From: Sedimenticola sp.
GTDB taxonomy: Bacteria > Pseudomonadota > Gammaproteobacteria > Chromatiales > Chromatiaceae
Length of the DNA stretch: 33,174 nt
Assembly: GCA_002869585.1 (NCBI GenBank)
Contig: PKUO01000103.1
Location: forward strand, 1 to 33,174
Direction: 5' to 3'
The translations under genes were made by a program, and so were the position numbers. Within the stretch, counting starts at the first letter, position 1, and each line of letters begins with the position of its first letter. Of the stretch, positions 18,353 to 27,412 are shown in pieces. The notes beneath the pieces were generated by a model. It was not told where the DNA came from. It ran no database searches and saw only the letters and a program-made list of their open reading frames with translations.

Positions 18353-19096
18353 CTATTCGCTGTAGCTCAGGGCCTGTCCGGTGGTGCCGATGCTGGCTGG
18401 TCCCATCAGCCAGAGGTAGTGACCGGCAAGCGCCTCCGGGGATTTATTGGCGTCGGGATCTTCACCGGGGTAGGCGTTGGCCCGCAGGTTGGTGCGGGTG
18501 GGGCCGGGGTCGAAGCTGTTGACCCGGATGTTGCTGCTGTCGCGCGTCTCCTCGGCGAGAACCTGCATCAGTCCTTCCACGCCAAATTTTGAAGCGGCAT
18601 AAGCGCCCCAGTAGGCCTTGGCCTTGCGTCCTACGGTATCGGAAGTGAATACCACCGAGGCGTCTTTCGCCTTGCGAAGCAGCGGCATGCAGGCCTGAGT
18701 CATGATGAACGGGCCGTTCAGGTTGACCTGCATCACCTTCATCCAGGTTTCGACATCATAGTCATCGACCCGACTCAGCAGTTTTACCTGTGCGGCGTTG
18801 TGCAGCAGGCCATCGAGTACGCCGAACTCCTTGTCCAGGGTTTCGGCCATCTCCCGGTAGTCGTGCTCGGTTGCGCCTTCCAGGTTCAGCGGATAGATCG
18901 CCGGCTGGGCCCACCCGGCCGCTTCGATCTCATCGTAAACCGATTCCAGTTTCGCGATGGTCCTGCCCAGCAGGATGACGGTGGCGCCATACTGCGCCAA
19001 TACCTTGGAGATGGCTCTGCCGATTCCGCTTCCGGCGCCGGTTACGAGAATTTTACGGCCGTTCAGCAAATCTTCAGGGGGCTGGTAATCATGCAT
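18353..19096 (-). CDS. yciK: YciK-family short-chain dehydrogenase/reductase
   Basis: A classical SDR oxidoreductase of 247 aa. The NAD(P)-binding motif TGAGSGIG (about 20-27), the NAA motif (about 100), the catalytic Ser region VVFTSDTVG (about 150) and YxxxK (YAASK, about 165) are all present, so it should be active. The substrate is unknown. Identification as YciK rests on length, on the N-terminal PPEDLLNGRKILVTGA and on its place after ubiG and the HAD phosphatase, the same order as in Pseudomonas. It ends in TAG, with TGA 11 codons later. Confidence 0.88.
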   Translation of the reverse strand: MHDYQPPEDLLNGRKILVTGAGSGIGRAISKVLAQYGATVILLGRTIAKLESVYDEIEAAGWAQPAIYPLNLEGATEHDYREMAETLDKEFGVLDGLLHNAAQVKLLSRVDDYDVETWMKVMQVNLNGPFIMTQACMPLLRKAKDASVVFTSDTVGRKAKAYWGAYAASKFGVEGLMQVLAEETRDSSNIRVNSFDPGPTRTNLRANAYPGEDPDANKSPEALAGHYLWLMGPASIGTTGQALSYSE

Positions 19097-19187
19097 TGAA
19101 ATCGTCCGGTAGTTGACTAACTGGGTCTTATTTTACGCTGTGCTGGCGCAAGGTTCGAGCGGCTTTCATTGATTGTGTTAACAGGCC

Positions 19188-19916
19188 CTAAGAGACCATG
19201 GAACCGGATTGCTCATAATCCGCCGGCGGGGAGAGGCCGAGTCGGGTCAGGATCTCCAGGGGCTGCTGCAGGGAGCCGTCGGCCCCCCATTGGTCTGGCT
19301 GATCCGATTCTCCGAGATAGCCGAACAGCGCGGTCAGCGTCGCGGTGCCTGCATTTCGACCTGCCTCGATGTCCCGTTGGGCATCACCTATATAGAGACA
19401 ATGCTCGGGTGAGCGGCCCACCAGTTCGCAGGCATAGAGAATCGGGTGAGGATGGGGCTTGGCGTAGGGCGTGCTGTCGCCACTGATAATGCAGGCGGCG
19501 CGCCGGGTCAGGGCCATCTGTTGCATCAGCGGATCGGTCAGCCAGGCCGGTTTGTTGGTGACTATACCCCAGGGAATCTGATTGGCCTCGAAGGTGGCGA
19601 TTACCTGTTCCATGCCGGGAAAGAGTCTTGTTTCGCGCGCGATATTCTCCAGATAAATATCCAGGAAGTATTTGCGATAGCCGTCGAAATCGGGATGCGA
19701 CTGATCGATGCCGAAACCCGCACGGATCATCGCAACTCCACCGTGGGAGACATGGGGTCTGATCTGCTCGAAGGTCAGTGGGGGGCGATTGAATCTCTCC
19801 AGGGTTCTATTCAGTGCATAGGCGAGATCGGGTGCGGTATCGGCCAGGGTGCCATCCAGATCGAAAAGCACCAGGCCGATACTGCGGTTGCAACAGGTAG
19901 GTAGATCTGCAGCCAT
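19188..19916 (-). CDS. mupP: HAD phosphatase, probably N-acetylmuramic acid 6-phosphate phosphatase (MupP; Gph-like)
   Basis: HAD-superfamily phosphatase, 242 aa from ATG 19916, one base after the ubiG stop; an upstream ATG (19958) lies inside ubiG. The nucleophile motif is FDLDGTLADTAPDL (about residues 17-30). Motif II/III regions WGIVTNKPAWL and YIGDAQRDIEAGRNAGT follow. Automated annotation would call this phosphoglycolate phosphatase (Gph). In Pseudomonas the gene at exactly this position, between ubiG and yciK, is MupP, which dephosphorylates MurNAc-6-phosphate in peptidoglycan recycling and underlies fosfomycin tolerance. DTAPD after the nucleophile motif and the WGAD stretch resemble MupP more than Gph. 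The symbol is an inference; the HAD phosphatase call is secure. It ends in TAG. Confidence 0.8.
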   Translation of the reverse strand: MAADLPTCCNRSIGLVLFDLDGTLADTAPDLAYALNRTLERFNRPPLTFEQIRPHVSHGGVAMIRAGFGIDQSHPDFDGYRKYFLDIYLENIARETRLFPGMEQVIATFEANQIPWGIVTNKPAWLTDPLMQQMALTRRAACIISGDSTPYAKPHPHPILYACELVGRSPEHCLYIGDAQRDIEAGRNAGTATLTALFGYLGESDQPDQWGADGSLQQPLEILTRLGLSPPADYEQSGSMVS

Positions 19917-19917
19917 A

Positions 19918-20637
19918 TCAGTCGGGGTCTTTACTGCAACACACCATGTAGTTGACATCTACATCACGCGGATTCAGGCGATACTGGCCGGTCAGGGGAT
20001 TGTAGACCAGGCCGGTGATCTGCTCAGTACGGATGCTGGCCTGGCGTATCCACTGATCCAGCTCGGATGGGCGGATAAATCTGGCGAAATCGTGGGTGCC
20101 TTTCGGCAACAGTCTGAGCAGGTACTCGGCGCCAATGATGGCGAACAGATAGGATTTCGGGTTGCGGTTGAGGGTGGAGAAGAACAGCTTGCCACCCGGT
20201 TTGGTCAGCGTCGCGCAGGCGCGAATCACCGAACTCGGGTCGGGAACGTGTTCCAGCATCTCCATGCAGGTGACCACATCGAAAGAGGCGGGTTGCTCTG
20301 CCGCCAGTTGCTCCACCGGTATGCGCTGGTAGTCGACTTCTTGGCCCGATTCAAGCAGGTGCAGGCGTGCTACTTCCAGCGGCGCCTCGCCCATGTCGAT
20401 ACCCGTCACCTCGGCGCCCAGGGCAGCCATGCTCTCGGAGAGTATGCCGCCACCGCAACCGACGTCCAGCACCCTTTTGCCGTTGAGTCTGGCGATATCA
20501 TTGATATAGCCCAAGCGCAGCGGATTGATCTCATGCAGTGGTTTGAACTCACTGTTGGGATCCCACCAGCGGGCCGCCAGCTGTTCGAACTTGCTGACTT
20601 CCGCATGATCGACATTGATGCTGTGTTGCTTGCTCAT
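19918..20637 (-). CDS. ubiG: Ubiquinone biosynthesis O-methyltransferase UbiG
   Basis: SAM-dependent methyltransferase carrying out both O-methylations of ubiquinone synthesis. The product is 239 aa, the usual length. The N-terminus ([36 protein letters not shown] in pattern) is the UbiG hallmark. The SAM-binding motif I is [13 protein letters not shown] (about 57-69), followed by [17 protein letters not shown] and a C-terminal [13 protein letters not shown]. It is the first gene of the tight ubiG-mupP pair and lies 64 bases after the TonB gene on the same strand. Confidence 0.97.
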   Translation of the reverse strand: MSKQHSINVDHAEVSKFEQLAARWWDPNSEFKPLHEINPLRLGYINDIARLNGKRVLDVGCGGGILSESMAALGAEVTGIDMGEAPLEVARLHLLESGQEVDYQRIPVEQLAAEQPASFDVVTCMEMLEHVPDPSSVIRACATLTKPGGKLFFSTLNRNPKSYLFAIIGAEYLLRLLPKGTHDFARFIRPSELDQWIRQASIRTEQITGLVYNPLTGQYRLNPRDVDVNYMVCCSKDPD

Positions 20638-20701
20638 CGGGCTGCTCTGCTCTATCTGATTGAGTGGGGTGGATTATAGCGCCTTTTACCACGGGTGTAC
20701 T

Positions 20702-21502
20702 TTAGAGTAGCTGAAAGCGGATCGGGATCTTGAAGTCCCAGCGGTCTTTGGCGAACTCAAAGGGTATCGGGTCTAATCTGCCGATTCGCTCCAGGGTCTC
20801 CAGCGCCGCTTTATCGAGAATCCTGTGACCGGAGTGCTCCAGAATGCCGATATCCACAATCTGACCGCCTTTCAGTACGCTGAATGTGACCATGGTTTCG
20901 CCCTCGATACCTTTACGGCGCGCCCGCAACGGATAGCGCTTCGCTGCCATGATCGAGTCAAGCAGTTTGCTACGGTAGCGGTCGAGGATCGCCTTGTGGT
21001 CAGTATTGACTGCAGGGCTGTCCGGCACAATGCTCGCCAACTGGATGGGCGGGGCTGTCGGAGTCTGTGGTACTGGCTGCGGTTTAGCTACTGTTGATGG
21101 GTTGATGCTATCCGGTTGCTGGCTTTTTGCCGGGGCTGGTTGTTTAACTATCCAGGGCTTTGACGACACTGGTTTGGCGGCTACTTGCAGCGTCTGTTGA
21201 GGTTTTACCGGTTTGAGCGCTTGCGTTGAAACCTTCCGTGCCTGGCTCTCGGTCGTGTCAGTGTTGGAAAGATTCTGTTCCTGAATGACAGGTGGCAGAT
21301 CGTCACTAACCGGGATTTTTTCAGATCGAACTTCACTATTGGGTTTGCTGGGCTCAATGCTCCTGTTTACCACTGAAATCTGTAGCGGCTTGCCTGGTGG
21401 GGTTGCTCCATCTCCTGTGGCCAGTAACACTGATGCCACAGGGATTACCACCAGGGCATGCAGCGTTAGTGAGATCACGAGGCTGTTGAAATATCCAGGC
21501 AT
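20702..21502 (-). CDS. TonB-family energy transducer
   Basis: A 266-aa TonB-like protein that would couple inner-membrane proton motive force to outer-membrane transport. An N-terminal membrane anchor (about residues 6-28, LVISLTLHALVVIPVASVLL) is followed by a long Pro/Gln/Ser/Lys-rich periplasmic linker (about 30-180) and a compact C-terminal TonB domain (about 190-266) with YPLRARRKGIEGETMVTF, DKAALETLERIG and a final IPIRFQLL. No exbB/exbD or TonB-dependent receptor is adjacent, so its partner is unknown. It lies between the DUF302 gene and ubiG, a place where Pseudomonas has neither. Confidence 0.9.
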   Translation of the reverse strand: MPGYFNSLVISLTLHALVVIPVASVLLATGDGATPPGKPLQISVVNRSIEPSKPNSEVRSEKIPVSDDLPPVIQEQNLSNTDTTESQARKVSTQALKPVKPQQTLQVAAKPVSSKPWIVKQPAPAKSQQPDSINPSTVAKPQPVPQTPTAPPIQLASIVPDSPAVNTDHKAILDRYRSKLLDSIMAAKRYPLRARRKGIEGETMVTFSVLKGGQIVDIGILEHSGHRILDKAALETLERIGRLDPIPFEFAKDRWDFKIPIRFQLL

Positions 21503-21571
21503 CTGCGGTCAGTGTTGGTCAGGGTGCGGGAAATCTACACGGCATTTCCCGAGGGTACAAGCCATCTTCGG

Positions 21572-22060
21572 TCACTCAACGGCTGAACGGACGATGCTGT
21601 CCAGCAGTTCAACCAGGGCATCTGCCGCCTCGGCGCCATCACCCAGCAGGTAGGGGCGCTGGTAGGTGATATAGGTGTGCTCCGGGGCGTCGGGCAGGGT
21701 ATAAAGACTGATGGTCAACGGGCACACGGCCAGGTTGGCCGGGTGCGCCTCGGACATTTTGTAGGACATGATGACGCTGCAGAACTCGAGAGATTCCGCC
21801 TTCTCATACAACCTCTTTTCCAGGCCGGTGTCCTTGGCTGTACGATCCAGCATCTCACTGATATGCATGGTGGTGCTTATTTTCATCCCCTTGTCGGTGA
21901 TGGCCAGTTGCAGGAAATCCTTGGTCTCATCGAAACCGCTCTCAACCTTGTAGACGATGATGGGCGCGTCAGGCTCGGTGATCGGCTCCAGCGCGGCGGC
22001 CTGAAAAGTCGACAGGACGAGGATAGGCAGTGCAAAAAGGGTGTAGCGAAGCTGTTGCAT
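21572..22060 (-). CDS. Exported DUF302 domain protein
   Basis: A 162-aa protein from ATG 22060, chosen because it gives a signal peptide (MQQLRYTLFALPILVLSTFQAAA) with AGGAG upstream; a longer open frame to 22129 would bury it. The mature protein carries a DUF302-type domain (about 35-150): a SGFDETKDFLQLAITDKGM segment, then FCSVIMSYKMSEAHPANLAVCPLTIS with two Cys and a YQRPY motif. DUF302 proteins are of unknown function. The gene lies between mtaD and the TonB gene on the same strand, with gaps of about 70 bases on both sides. Confidence 0.82.
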   Translation of the reverse strand: MQQLRYTLFALPILVLSTFQAAALEPITEPDAPIIVYKVESGFDETKDFLQLAITDKGMKISTTMHISEMLDRTAKDTGLEKRLYEKAESLEFCSVIMSYKMSEAHPANLAVCPLTISLYTLPDAPEHTYITYQRPYLLGDGAEAADALVELLDSIVRSAVE

Positions 22061-22131
22061 GATTTGTATCTCCTGGCCGGTCTCAGTGTAATCAATGGGA
22101 TGTGTGATGGGGTAATTGGTTCCCGCCAACC

Positions 22132-23469
22132 TCAGTGGCTGAACTCGATTATCTCATCGTTTTCTCCAATGCGTGATTGCCACTCCTTGGCGCGGGAGAG
22201 GATCTGGTTGCTGTCGAGGGTGGTCAGTTCGCCATTATGGACCAGTTGCTTTCCCGCTACCCAGACATCCGTCACCTTGTCGCGTCCCGTGGCATACACC
22301 AGTTGCGATACCGGGTGGTAGATCGGTTGGGTCTCCAGTTCACCCAGATTCACCGCAGTGATGTCTGCCGCCTTGCCAGGTTGCAACGAGCCGGTCTCGT
22401 CGGCGATACCCAAGGCAATAGCGCCGTTGAGGGTAGCCATGTGCAGGGCCGTAAATGCCGGTACGGCCCTGGCATCGCCCGCGACACCCTTGGCGAGCAG
22501 CGCGGCGGTGCGCATCTCGCTGAACATGTCCAGATCGTTGTTGCTGGCGGCGCCATCGGTTCCCAGGGCGACATTGACGCCGGCCCTGATCAGCTTGTCC
22601 ACCGGACAGAATCCCGAGGCCAGCTTCAGGTTGGATTCCGGGCAGTGGGCCACGCTTGCCCCAGCGTCTGCCAGCAACTCGATCTCATCATCCGTCAGCT
22701 GGGTCATATGGACGCCCAGCAGCGAGGGTGATACCAGTCCCAGTTCATGCAGCCTTTGCAAGGGGCGCTTGCCGAGGTTGTCGACACTTTGCTTCACCTC
22801 GTCAGCCGTTTCGTGGATATGCATGTGGATCGGGATCTCCAGTTCGTCTGCCAGAGTTCGCGCCTTTTCCAGCGGGGCGTCAGAAACAGAGTAGGGCGCA
22901 TGGGGGGCAAAGGCGGTGGTGATCAGTCCGTTATTGCGGAACTGATCATGCACTTCCAGGCCGCGATGCAGATACTCCTCGGCGTTTTCCGCCCAGCTGG
23001 AAGGAAAGTCGATCAGTATCAGGCCCACGACGGCGCGCATCCCGGCCGCGGCGCTGATCTTGCCGGTGATATCCGGAAAGAAGTACATATCGTTGAAACA
23101 GGTGGTGCCGCCGCGCAGCATTTCGGCAATCGCCAGGCGGGTGCCATCGGCGATGAACTCCTCGCTGATCCAGCGGCGTTCGGCGGGCCAGATGTGTTCA
23201 TTCAGCCAGGTCATCAGTGGCAGATCATCCGCCAGTCCACGCAGCAGGCTCATGCTGGCATGGGTATGGGCATTGATCAGGCCGGGGATCAGTGCGTGGG
23301 TTTTTAGATGGTGTTCACTCTCCGCCGTGAATCGCTCTCTGGCAGATTCGGTCGGTAGAATTTCCAGGATCCGGCCATTGTGGATCGCGAGTGAGTGGTC
23401 CTCGAGAATCCGGTTGTCGGGGGCAACCGGGATAATCCATCGGGCGTGAATTAAAGTATCGATATTCAA
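22132..23469 (-). CDS. mtaD: 5'-methylthioadenosine/S-adenosylhomocysteine deaminase
   Basis: Amidohydrolase-superfamily deaminase, 445 aa, that converts MTA to methylthioinosine (and SAH to S-inosylhomocysteine). Metal-binding motifs are intact: NAHTH (about residue 65), HMHIHETADE (about 216) and GTDGAASNN (about 300). The start is TTG 23469, supported by AGAGG 8 bases upstream; no ATG fits. In Pseudomonas the orthologous gene lies at this place beside mtnA and ubiG and acts as MTA deaminase. It is divergent from mtnA across only 57 bases, consistent with a joint role in MTA salvage. TrzA/AtzB-like chlorohydrolases are related, but context favours MtaD. Confidence 0.92.
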   Translation of the reverse strand: MNIDTLIHARWIIPVAPDNRILEDHSLAIHNGRILEILPTESARERFTAESEHHLKTHALIPGLINAHTHASMSLLRGLADDLPLMTWLNEHIWPAERRWISEEFIADGTRLAIAEMLRGGTTCFNDMYFFPDITGKISAAAGMRAVVGLILIDFPSSWAENAEEYLHRGLEVHDQFRNNGLITTAFAPHAPYSVSDAPLEKARTLADELEIPIHMHIHETADEVKQSVDNLGKRPLQRLHELGLVSPSLLGVHMTQLTDDEIELLADAGASVAHCPESNLKLASGFCPVDKLIRAGVNVALGTDGAASNNDLDMFSEMRTAALLAKGVAGDARAVPAFTALHMATLNGAIALGIADETGSLQPGKAADITAVNLGELETQPIYHPVSQLVYATGRDKVTDVWVAGKQLVHNGELTTLDSNQILSRAKEWQSRIGENDEIIEFSH

Positions 23470-23526
23470 TGCCGGGCCTCTGATACGCTAAGATAAGCAT
23501 CTAAATTTGCCACGGGACATGCATAG
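23470..23526. promoter_or_regulatory. Short divergent promoter region between mtaD and mtnA
   Basis: These 57 bases must hold the start signals of both divergent genes, so their promoters overlap each other or the coding regions. TAAGAT-like and TATCTT-like hexamers are present, but no full consensus is visible. Confidence 0.4.
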
Positions 23527-24588
23527 ATGGAAGCCTCTTCCTTGAATATTTCGATAAATGCCGATAATGCCATCGTCTGGCATGAGGATCGTTTGCTGCT
23601 TCTGGATCAGCGCATACTGCCAGAAAAAGCGGAGTTTATCGGTTTTGATACCCCTCATCTGGTCGCCGAGGGAATTCGCCAGATGGTGGTGCGCGGCGCC
23701 CCCGCGATCGGTATCACTGCGGCTTACGGAGTGGTGCTGGGCGCTCAGTTGCACTCAACGGTCAACCCCGAAAACTGGAAGGAGGGGTTGTCGATGGATA
23801 TGCAGCTTCTGGCCCAGTCGCGTCCCACGGCCGTTAATCTGTTCTGGGCGCTGGAACGTATGCAGTGGGTGATTGATACCCTGGACGAGGGTGATAATCC
23901 GGTGCCGCTCCTGTTGCAGGAGGCACAAGCCATACACCAGGAGGATATCGCCGCCAACCGCGCCATGGGCGAACTGGGCGCGGCCCTGATCGAGGGGCAG
24001 ACTGCGGTTATCACCCATTGCAATGCCGGCGCGCTGGCTACCGGAGGATATGGTACGGCACTCGGTGTGATTCGCAGTGCCCACCGGGCCGGAAAAATCT
24101 CCAGGGTGTTCGCAGATGAGACGCGTCCCTGGCTGCAGGGGTCACGCCTGACCGCCTGGGAGTTGCATCAGGACAGCATCCCGGTCAGCCTGCTGGTGGA
24201 AGGGGCTGCCGCCAGTCTGCTTTCTCAGGGCGGCGTGGGCTGGGTGATTGTAGGCTCGGACCGGATTGCCGCCAATGGCGATGTCGCCAACAAAATCGGC
24301 ACCTACAATCTGGCAGTGGTTGCCAGACATCACGGGGTCAAAGTGATGGTAGTGGCACCCACCTCGACCATCGATATGTCACTCGCCTCAGGGAATCAGA
24401 TTCCGATCGAATCACGCGATCCCGGTGAGGTGCTCAGTTGTGGTGGTAAGCGCATAGGTGCCGACGGGGTGGATGCCTGGAATCCGGTGTTTGATGTCAC
24501 GCCAGCGGCGCTGGTCGATGCCATTGTTACCGAAAGGGGGGTTGTGCATTCGCCAGATGCCAAAAAGATGGCGAAACTGATGGCTTGA
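23527..24588 (+). CDS. mtnA: Methylthioribose-1-phosphate isomerase
   Basis: MtnA isomerises methylthioribose-1-phosphate to methylthioribulose-1-phosphate in the methionine salvage pathway. The product is 353 aa, the usual length. Signature regions are [15 protein letters not shown] (about 55-70), the catalytic Cys in [16 protein letters not shown] (about 163) and the catalytic Asp in [18 protein letters not shown] (about 243). The gene is divergent from mtaD. Together they suggest the route MTA to methylthioinosine, then by a phosphorylase (MtnP, elsewhere) to the MtnA substrate, as in Pseudomonas. Confidence 0.97.
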   Translation: MEASSLNISINADNAIVWHEDRLLLLDQRILPEKAEFIGFDTPHLVAEGIRQMVVRGAPAIGITAAYGVVLGAQLHSTVNPENWKEGLSMDMQLLAQSRPTAVNLFWALERMQWVIDTLDEGDNPVPLLLQEAQAIHQEDIAANRAMGELGAALIEGQTAVITHCNAGALATGGYGTALGVIRSAHRAGKISRVFADETRPWLQGSRLTAWELHQDSIPVSLLVEGAAASLLSQGGVGWVIVGSDRIAANGDVANKIGTYNLAVVARHHGVKVMVVAPTSTIDMSLASGNQIPIESRDPGEVLSCGGKRIGADGVDAWNPVFDVTPAALVDAIVTERGVVHSPDAKKMAKLMA

Positions 24589-24597
24589 TCCTCTCAG

Positions 24598-24631
24598 AGC
24601 CTCTGAAATGCGATTACAGGCGCTTTTTTTT
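24598..24631 (+). terminator. Possible terminator after mtnA
   Basis: A weak stem (GCCT with AGGC, partly extendable) is followed by a run of eight T at 24624-24631, about 10 bases after the mtnA stop. The stem is short, so termination may be inefficient. Confidence 0.45.
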
Positions 24632-24670
24632 CGAGCGGCACTCTTCCCATTTATGTTATGATTCTGGGCT

Positions 24671-24694
24671 GAAATCCGCTATATGGTGGATTTC
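24671..24694 (+). promoter_or_regulatory. Stem-loop upstream of gyrA
   Basis: An inverted repeat GAAATCC-N10-GGATTTC, extendable to nine pairs with one G-U, lies about 70 bases before the gyrA ATG. TATGAT at 24658-24663 could be a -10 element placing the repeat near the transcript start. Whether it acts as DNA operator or RNA hairpin cannot be told. Confidence 0.35.
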
Positions 24695-24765
24695 CCTGTA
24701 TTGTAGATTGAAACAGAATTAATAGACTGTGCTAACCCGCCGAACGGTAGGGAAAAAGACCGCTT

Positions 24766-27372
24766 ATGACCGAATTCGCTAAAGAAGTATTACCGGTCAA
24801 TCTCGAAGATGAGATGCAGCAATCGTACCTCGAATACGCCATGAGCGTGATCGTGGGCCGTGCGCTTCCGGATGTACGTGATGGACTCAAGCCGGTTCAC
24901 CGCCGCGTACTCTACGCGATGAGTGTGCTGGGTAACGACTGGAACAAACCCTACAAGAAATCGGCCCGTGTGGTCGGTGACGTCATCGGTAAGTATCACC
25001 CGCATGGTGATACGGCCGTGTACGACACCATAGTACGCATGGCGCAGCCCTTCTCCATGCGCTACATGCTGGTGGATGGTCAGGGCAACTTCGGCTCCGT
25101 GGATGGCGATGCGCCAGCCGCGATGCGTTACACCGAAGTGCGCATGGCGAAGATCGCCCACAGCATGCTCGACGATCTCGATAAAGAGACTGTCGATTTC
25201 ATCTCCAACTACGATGAGTCGGAATCTGAGCCGGTTGTCCTGCCAGCGCGTGTTCCCAATCTGCTGGTCAATGGTTCATCCGGTATCGCCGTGGGCATGG
25301 CGACCAATATTCCGCCGCACAATCTCACCGAAACCGTCAATGGCTGTATTGCTCTGATCGATAACCATGCGATCACCATCGATGAGCTGATGGAGTACAT
25401 TCCCGGTCCCGATTTTCCGACCGCCGCCTACATCAATGGCGCGCGTGGTATCCATGAGGCCTATCATACCGGAAGAGGGCGGGTATATATCCGCGCCCGT
25501 TCCGAGATCGAAACCGATGAGCACTCCCACCGCCAGCGCATCATCGTTACCGAGTTGCCCTACCAGGTCAACAAGGCGCGGTTGCTGGAGAAAATTGCCG
25601 AGCTGGTGAAGGACAAGCGCATCGAGGGTATCACCGAACTGCGCGATGAGTCCGACAAGGATGGCATGCGGGTGGTGATCGAACTGCGCCGCGGCGAAGT
25701 GGCCGAAGTCGTATTGAACAACCTCTACCAGCACACCCAGATGCAGAACGTTTTCGGCATCAACATGGTCACTCTGGTTGATGGGCAGCCACGACTGCTG
25801 AACCTCAAGCAGATGCTTGAGTACTTCATCCGTCACCGTCGTGAAGTGGTCACGCGCCGCACCCTGTTTGAGCTGCGCAAGGCGCGTGAGCGTGCCCATG
25901 TGCTGGAAGGACTGGCCGTGGCGCTGGCCAATATTGATGAGGTGATTGCCCTGATCAAGGCGGCCCCCAGTCCCGCCGAGGCGAAAAAAGCGTTGCTCGC
26001 ACGTTACTGGAAGTCCGGTACCGTCGAGGCGATGCTGGAGCGTGCCGGTTCAGAGGCATCACGGCCTGATGATCTCGAGCCCGGCTTCGGTCTGACCGAG
26101 CAGGGATACCACCTGACGGAGACCCAGGCGCAGGCGATTCTGGATTTGCGTCTGCACAGATTGACGGGGCTTGAACAGGATAAAATAATAAATGAATACA
26201 GTGAGATAATAGACAAAATTAAAGCATTGCTTGATATACTGTCCAATGCTGATCGACTGATGGAAGTGATCCGGGAAGAGCTGGTCGCGATCAGGGAGCA
26301 ATATGGCGATGAGCGGCGTACCGAGATCATCCATACCCAGCTCGATCTGACCCTGCAGGACCTGATCACAGAAGAGGATGTGGTGGTTACCCTCTCCCAT
26401 GCCGGTTATGCCAAGGCCCAGACCCTGGACACCTATCAGGCCCAGCGCCGTGGTGGTAAAGGCAAGTCGGCCACCACCACCAAGGATGAGGACTTTATCG
26501 ACAAATTGTTAGTCGCCAATACCCACGACACCATCCTCTGCTTCTCCAGCCGCGGACGTGTCTACTGGATGAAGGTTTACGAACTGCCCCAAGCCAGCAG
26601 AAACGCCAGGGGTAAGCCGATTGTCAATCTGCTGCCGTTGGAGGAGGGGGAGCGGATCAACGCCGTGTTGCCCATCCGCGACTATGCGGAGGATAAATAT
26701 ATCTTCATGGCCACCAGTTCGGGCACTGTGAAAAAGTGCCGGTTGACCGATTTCTCCCGTCCCAGATCCAGCGGTATCATTGCGGTGGATCTGCGTGAGG
26801 ATGACGCTCTGGTCGGTGTGGCCATCACCGATGGTAATCAGGATGTCATGCTGTTCACCTCGGCTGGCAAAGCCGCGCGGTTCAGTGAATCCAAGGTGCG
26901 GGCGATGGGTCGCACCGCTTGTGGCGTCCGGGGAATCAAGCTGGGCAAGGATCAGAAGGTCATCTCCCTGATCATTGCCGAAGCCGGAAAAGCGGTGCTG
27001 ACGGTTACCGAAAACGGCTTTGGCAAGCGCACAGATATTGACCAGTACCCGCTCAAGGGCCGTGGTGGCATGGGTGTCATATCGATCAAAACCTCTGAGC
27101 GGAATGGCGACCAGATCGGCGCCGTGCTGGTTGACCAGGATGATGAAATCATGTTGATTACCGATGGCGGCACCTTGGTTCGCACCCGTGTCTCCGATGT
27201 GTCACTGATGGGAAGAGATACTCAGGGCGTGATGATGATACGCCTGACCAAGGATGAAAAACTGGTGGGTATTGAGCAGATTGAATCTTTGGAAGGTGAT
27301 GAGGATGATGTTGAAGATCTGACCGGCGAAGTTGCGACGGACGCAGAAGAATCTGAAACATCAGAAGAATAG
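24766..27372 (+). CDS. gyrA: DNA gyrase subunit A
   Basis: GyrA cuts and rejoins DNA in the gyrase A2B2 complex and gives negative supercoiling. The product is 868 aa. The N-terminus aligns with E. coli GyrA without gaps through the quinolone-resistance region: [10 protein letters not shown] has Thr at position 83 and Asp at 87, a natural combination as in Pseudomonas, not a resistance change. The catalytic Tyr is in [10 protein letters not shown] (Y122). The coiled-coil segment follows LTGLEQDK. The GyrA box QRRGGKG (about 561) opens the C-terminal beta-pinwheel, so this is GyrA and not ParC. The tail is strongly acidic (Glu/Asp). It ends in TAG and is followed 40 bases later by serC. Confidence 0.98.
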   Translation: MTEFAKEVLPVNLEDEMQQSYLEYAMSVIVGRALPDVRDGLKPVHRRVLYAMSVLGNDWNKPYKKSARVVGDVIGKYHPHGDTAVYDTIVRMAQPFSMRYMLVDGQGNFGSVDGDAPAAMRYTEVRMAKIAHSMLDDLDKETVDFISNYDESESEPVVLPARVPNLLVNGSSGIAVGMATNIPPHNLTETVNGCIALIDNHAITIDELMEYIPGPDFPTAAYINGARGIHEAYHTGRGRVYIRARSEIETDEHSHRQRIIVTELPYQVNKARLLEKIAELVKDKRIEGITELRDESDKDGMRVVIELRRGEVAEVVLNNLYQHTQMQNVFGINMVTLVDGQPRLLNLKQMLEYFIRHRREVVTRRTLFELRKARERAHVLEGLAVALANIDEVIALIKAAPSPAEAKKALLARYWKSGTVEAMLERAGSEASRPDDLEPGFGLTEQGYHLTETQAQAILDLRLHRLTGLEQDKIINEYSEIIDKIKALLDILSNADRLMEVIREELVAIREQYGDERRTEIIHTQLDLTLQDLITEEDVVVTLSHAGYAKAQTLDTYQAQRRGGKGKSATTTKDEDFIDKLLVANTHDTILCFSSRGRVYWMKVYELPQASRNARGKPIVNLLPLEEGERINAVLPIRDYAEDKYIFMATSSGTVKKCRLTDFSRPRSSGIIAVDLREDDALVGVAITDGNQDVMLFTSAGKAARFSESKVRAMGRTACGVRGIKLGKDQKVISLIIAEAGKAVLTVTENGFGKRTDIDQYPLKGRGGMGVISIKTSERNGDQIGAVLVDQDDEIMLITDGGTLVRTRVSDVSLMGRDTQGVMMIRLTKDEKLVGIEQIESLEGDEDDVEDLTGEVATDAEESETSEE

Positions 27373-27412
27373 TTTTTATTTAAAAACAGTATATTAGGCT
27401 GGAGAATTAAAC

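Noticed and set aside
19849-20679. 276-aa open frame on the plus strand
   Set aside because: It is the antisense of ubiG; ubiG has intact SAM-binding motifs and operon context.
24970-25020. Quinolone-resistance mutation in gyrA (Thr at position 83)
   Set aside because: Thr83 with Asp87 is the natural wild-type state in several gammaproteobacteria, so it is not evidence of resistance.
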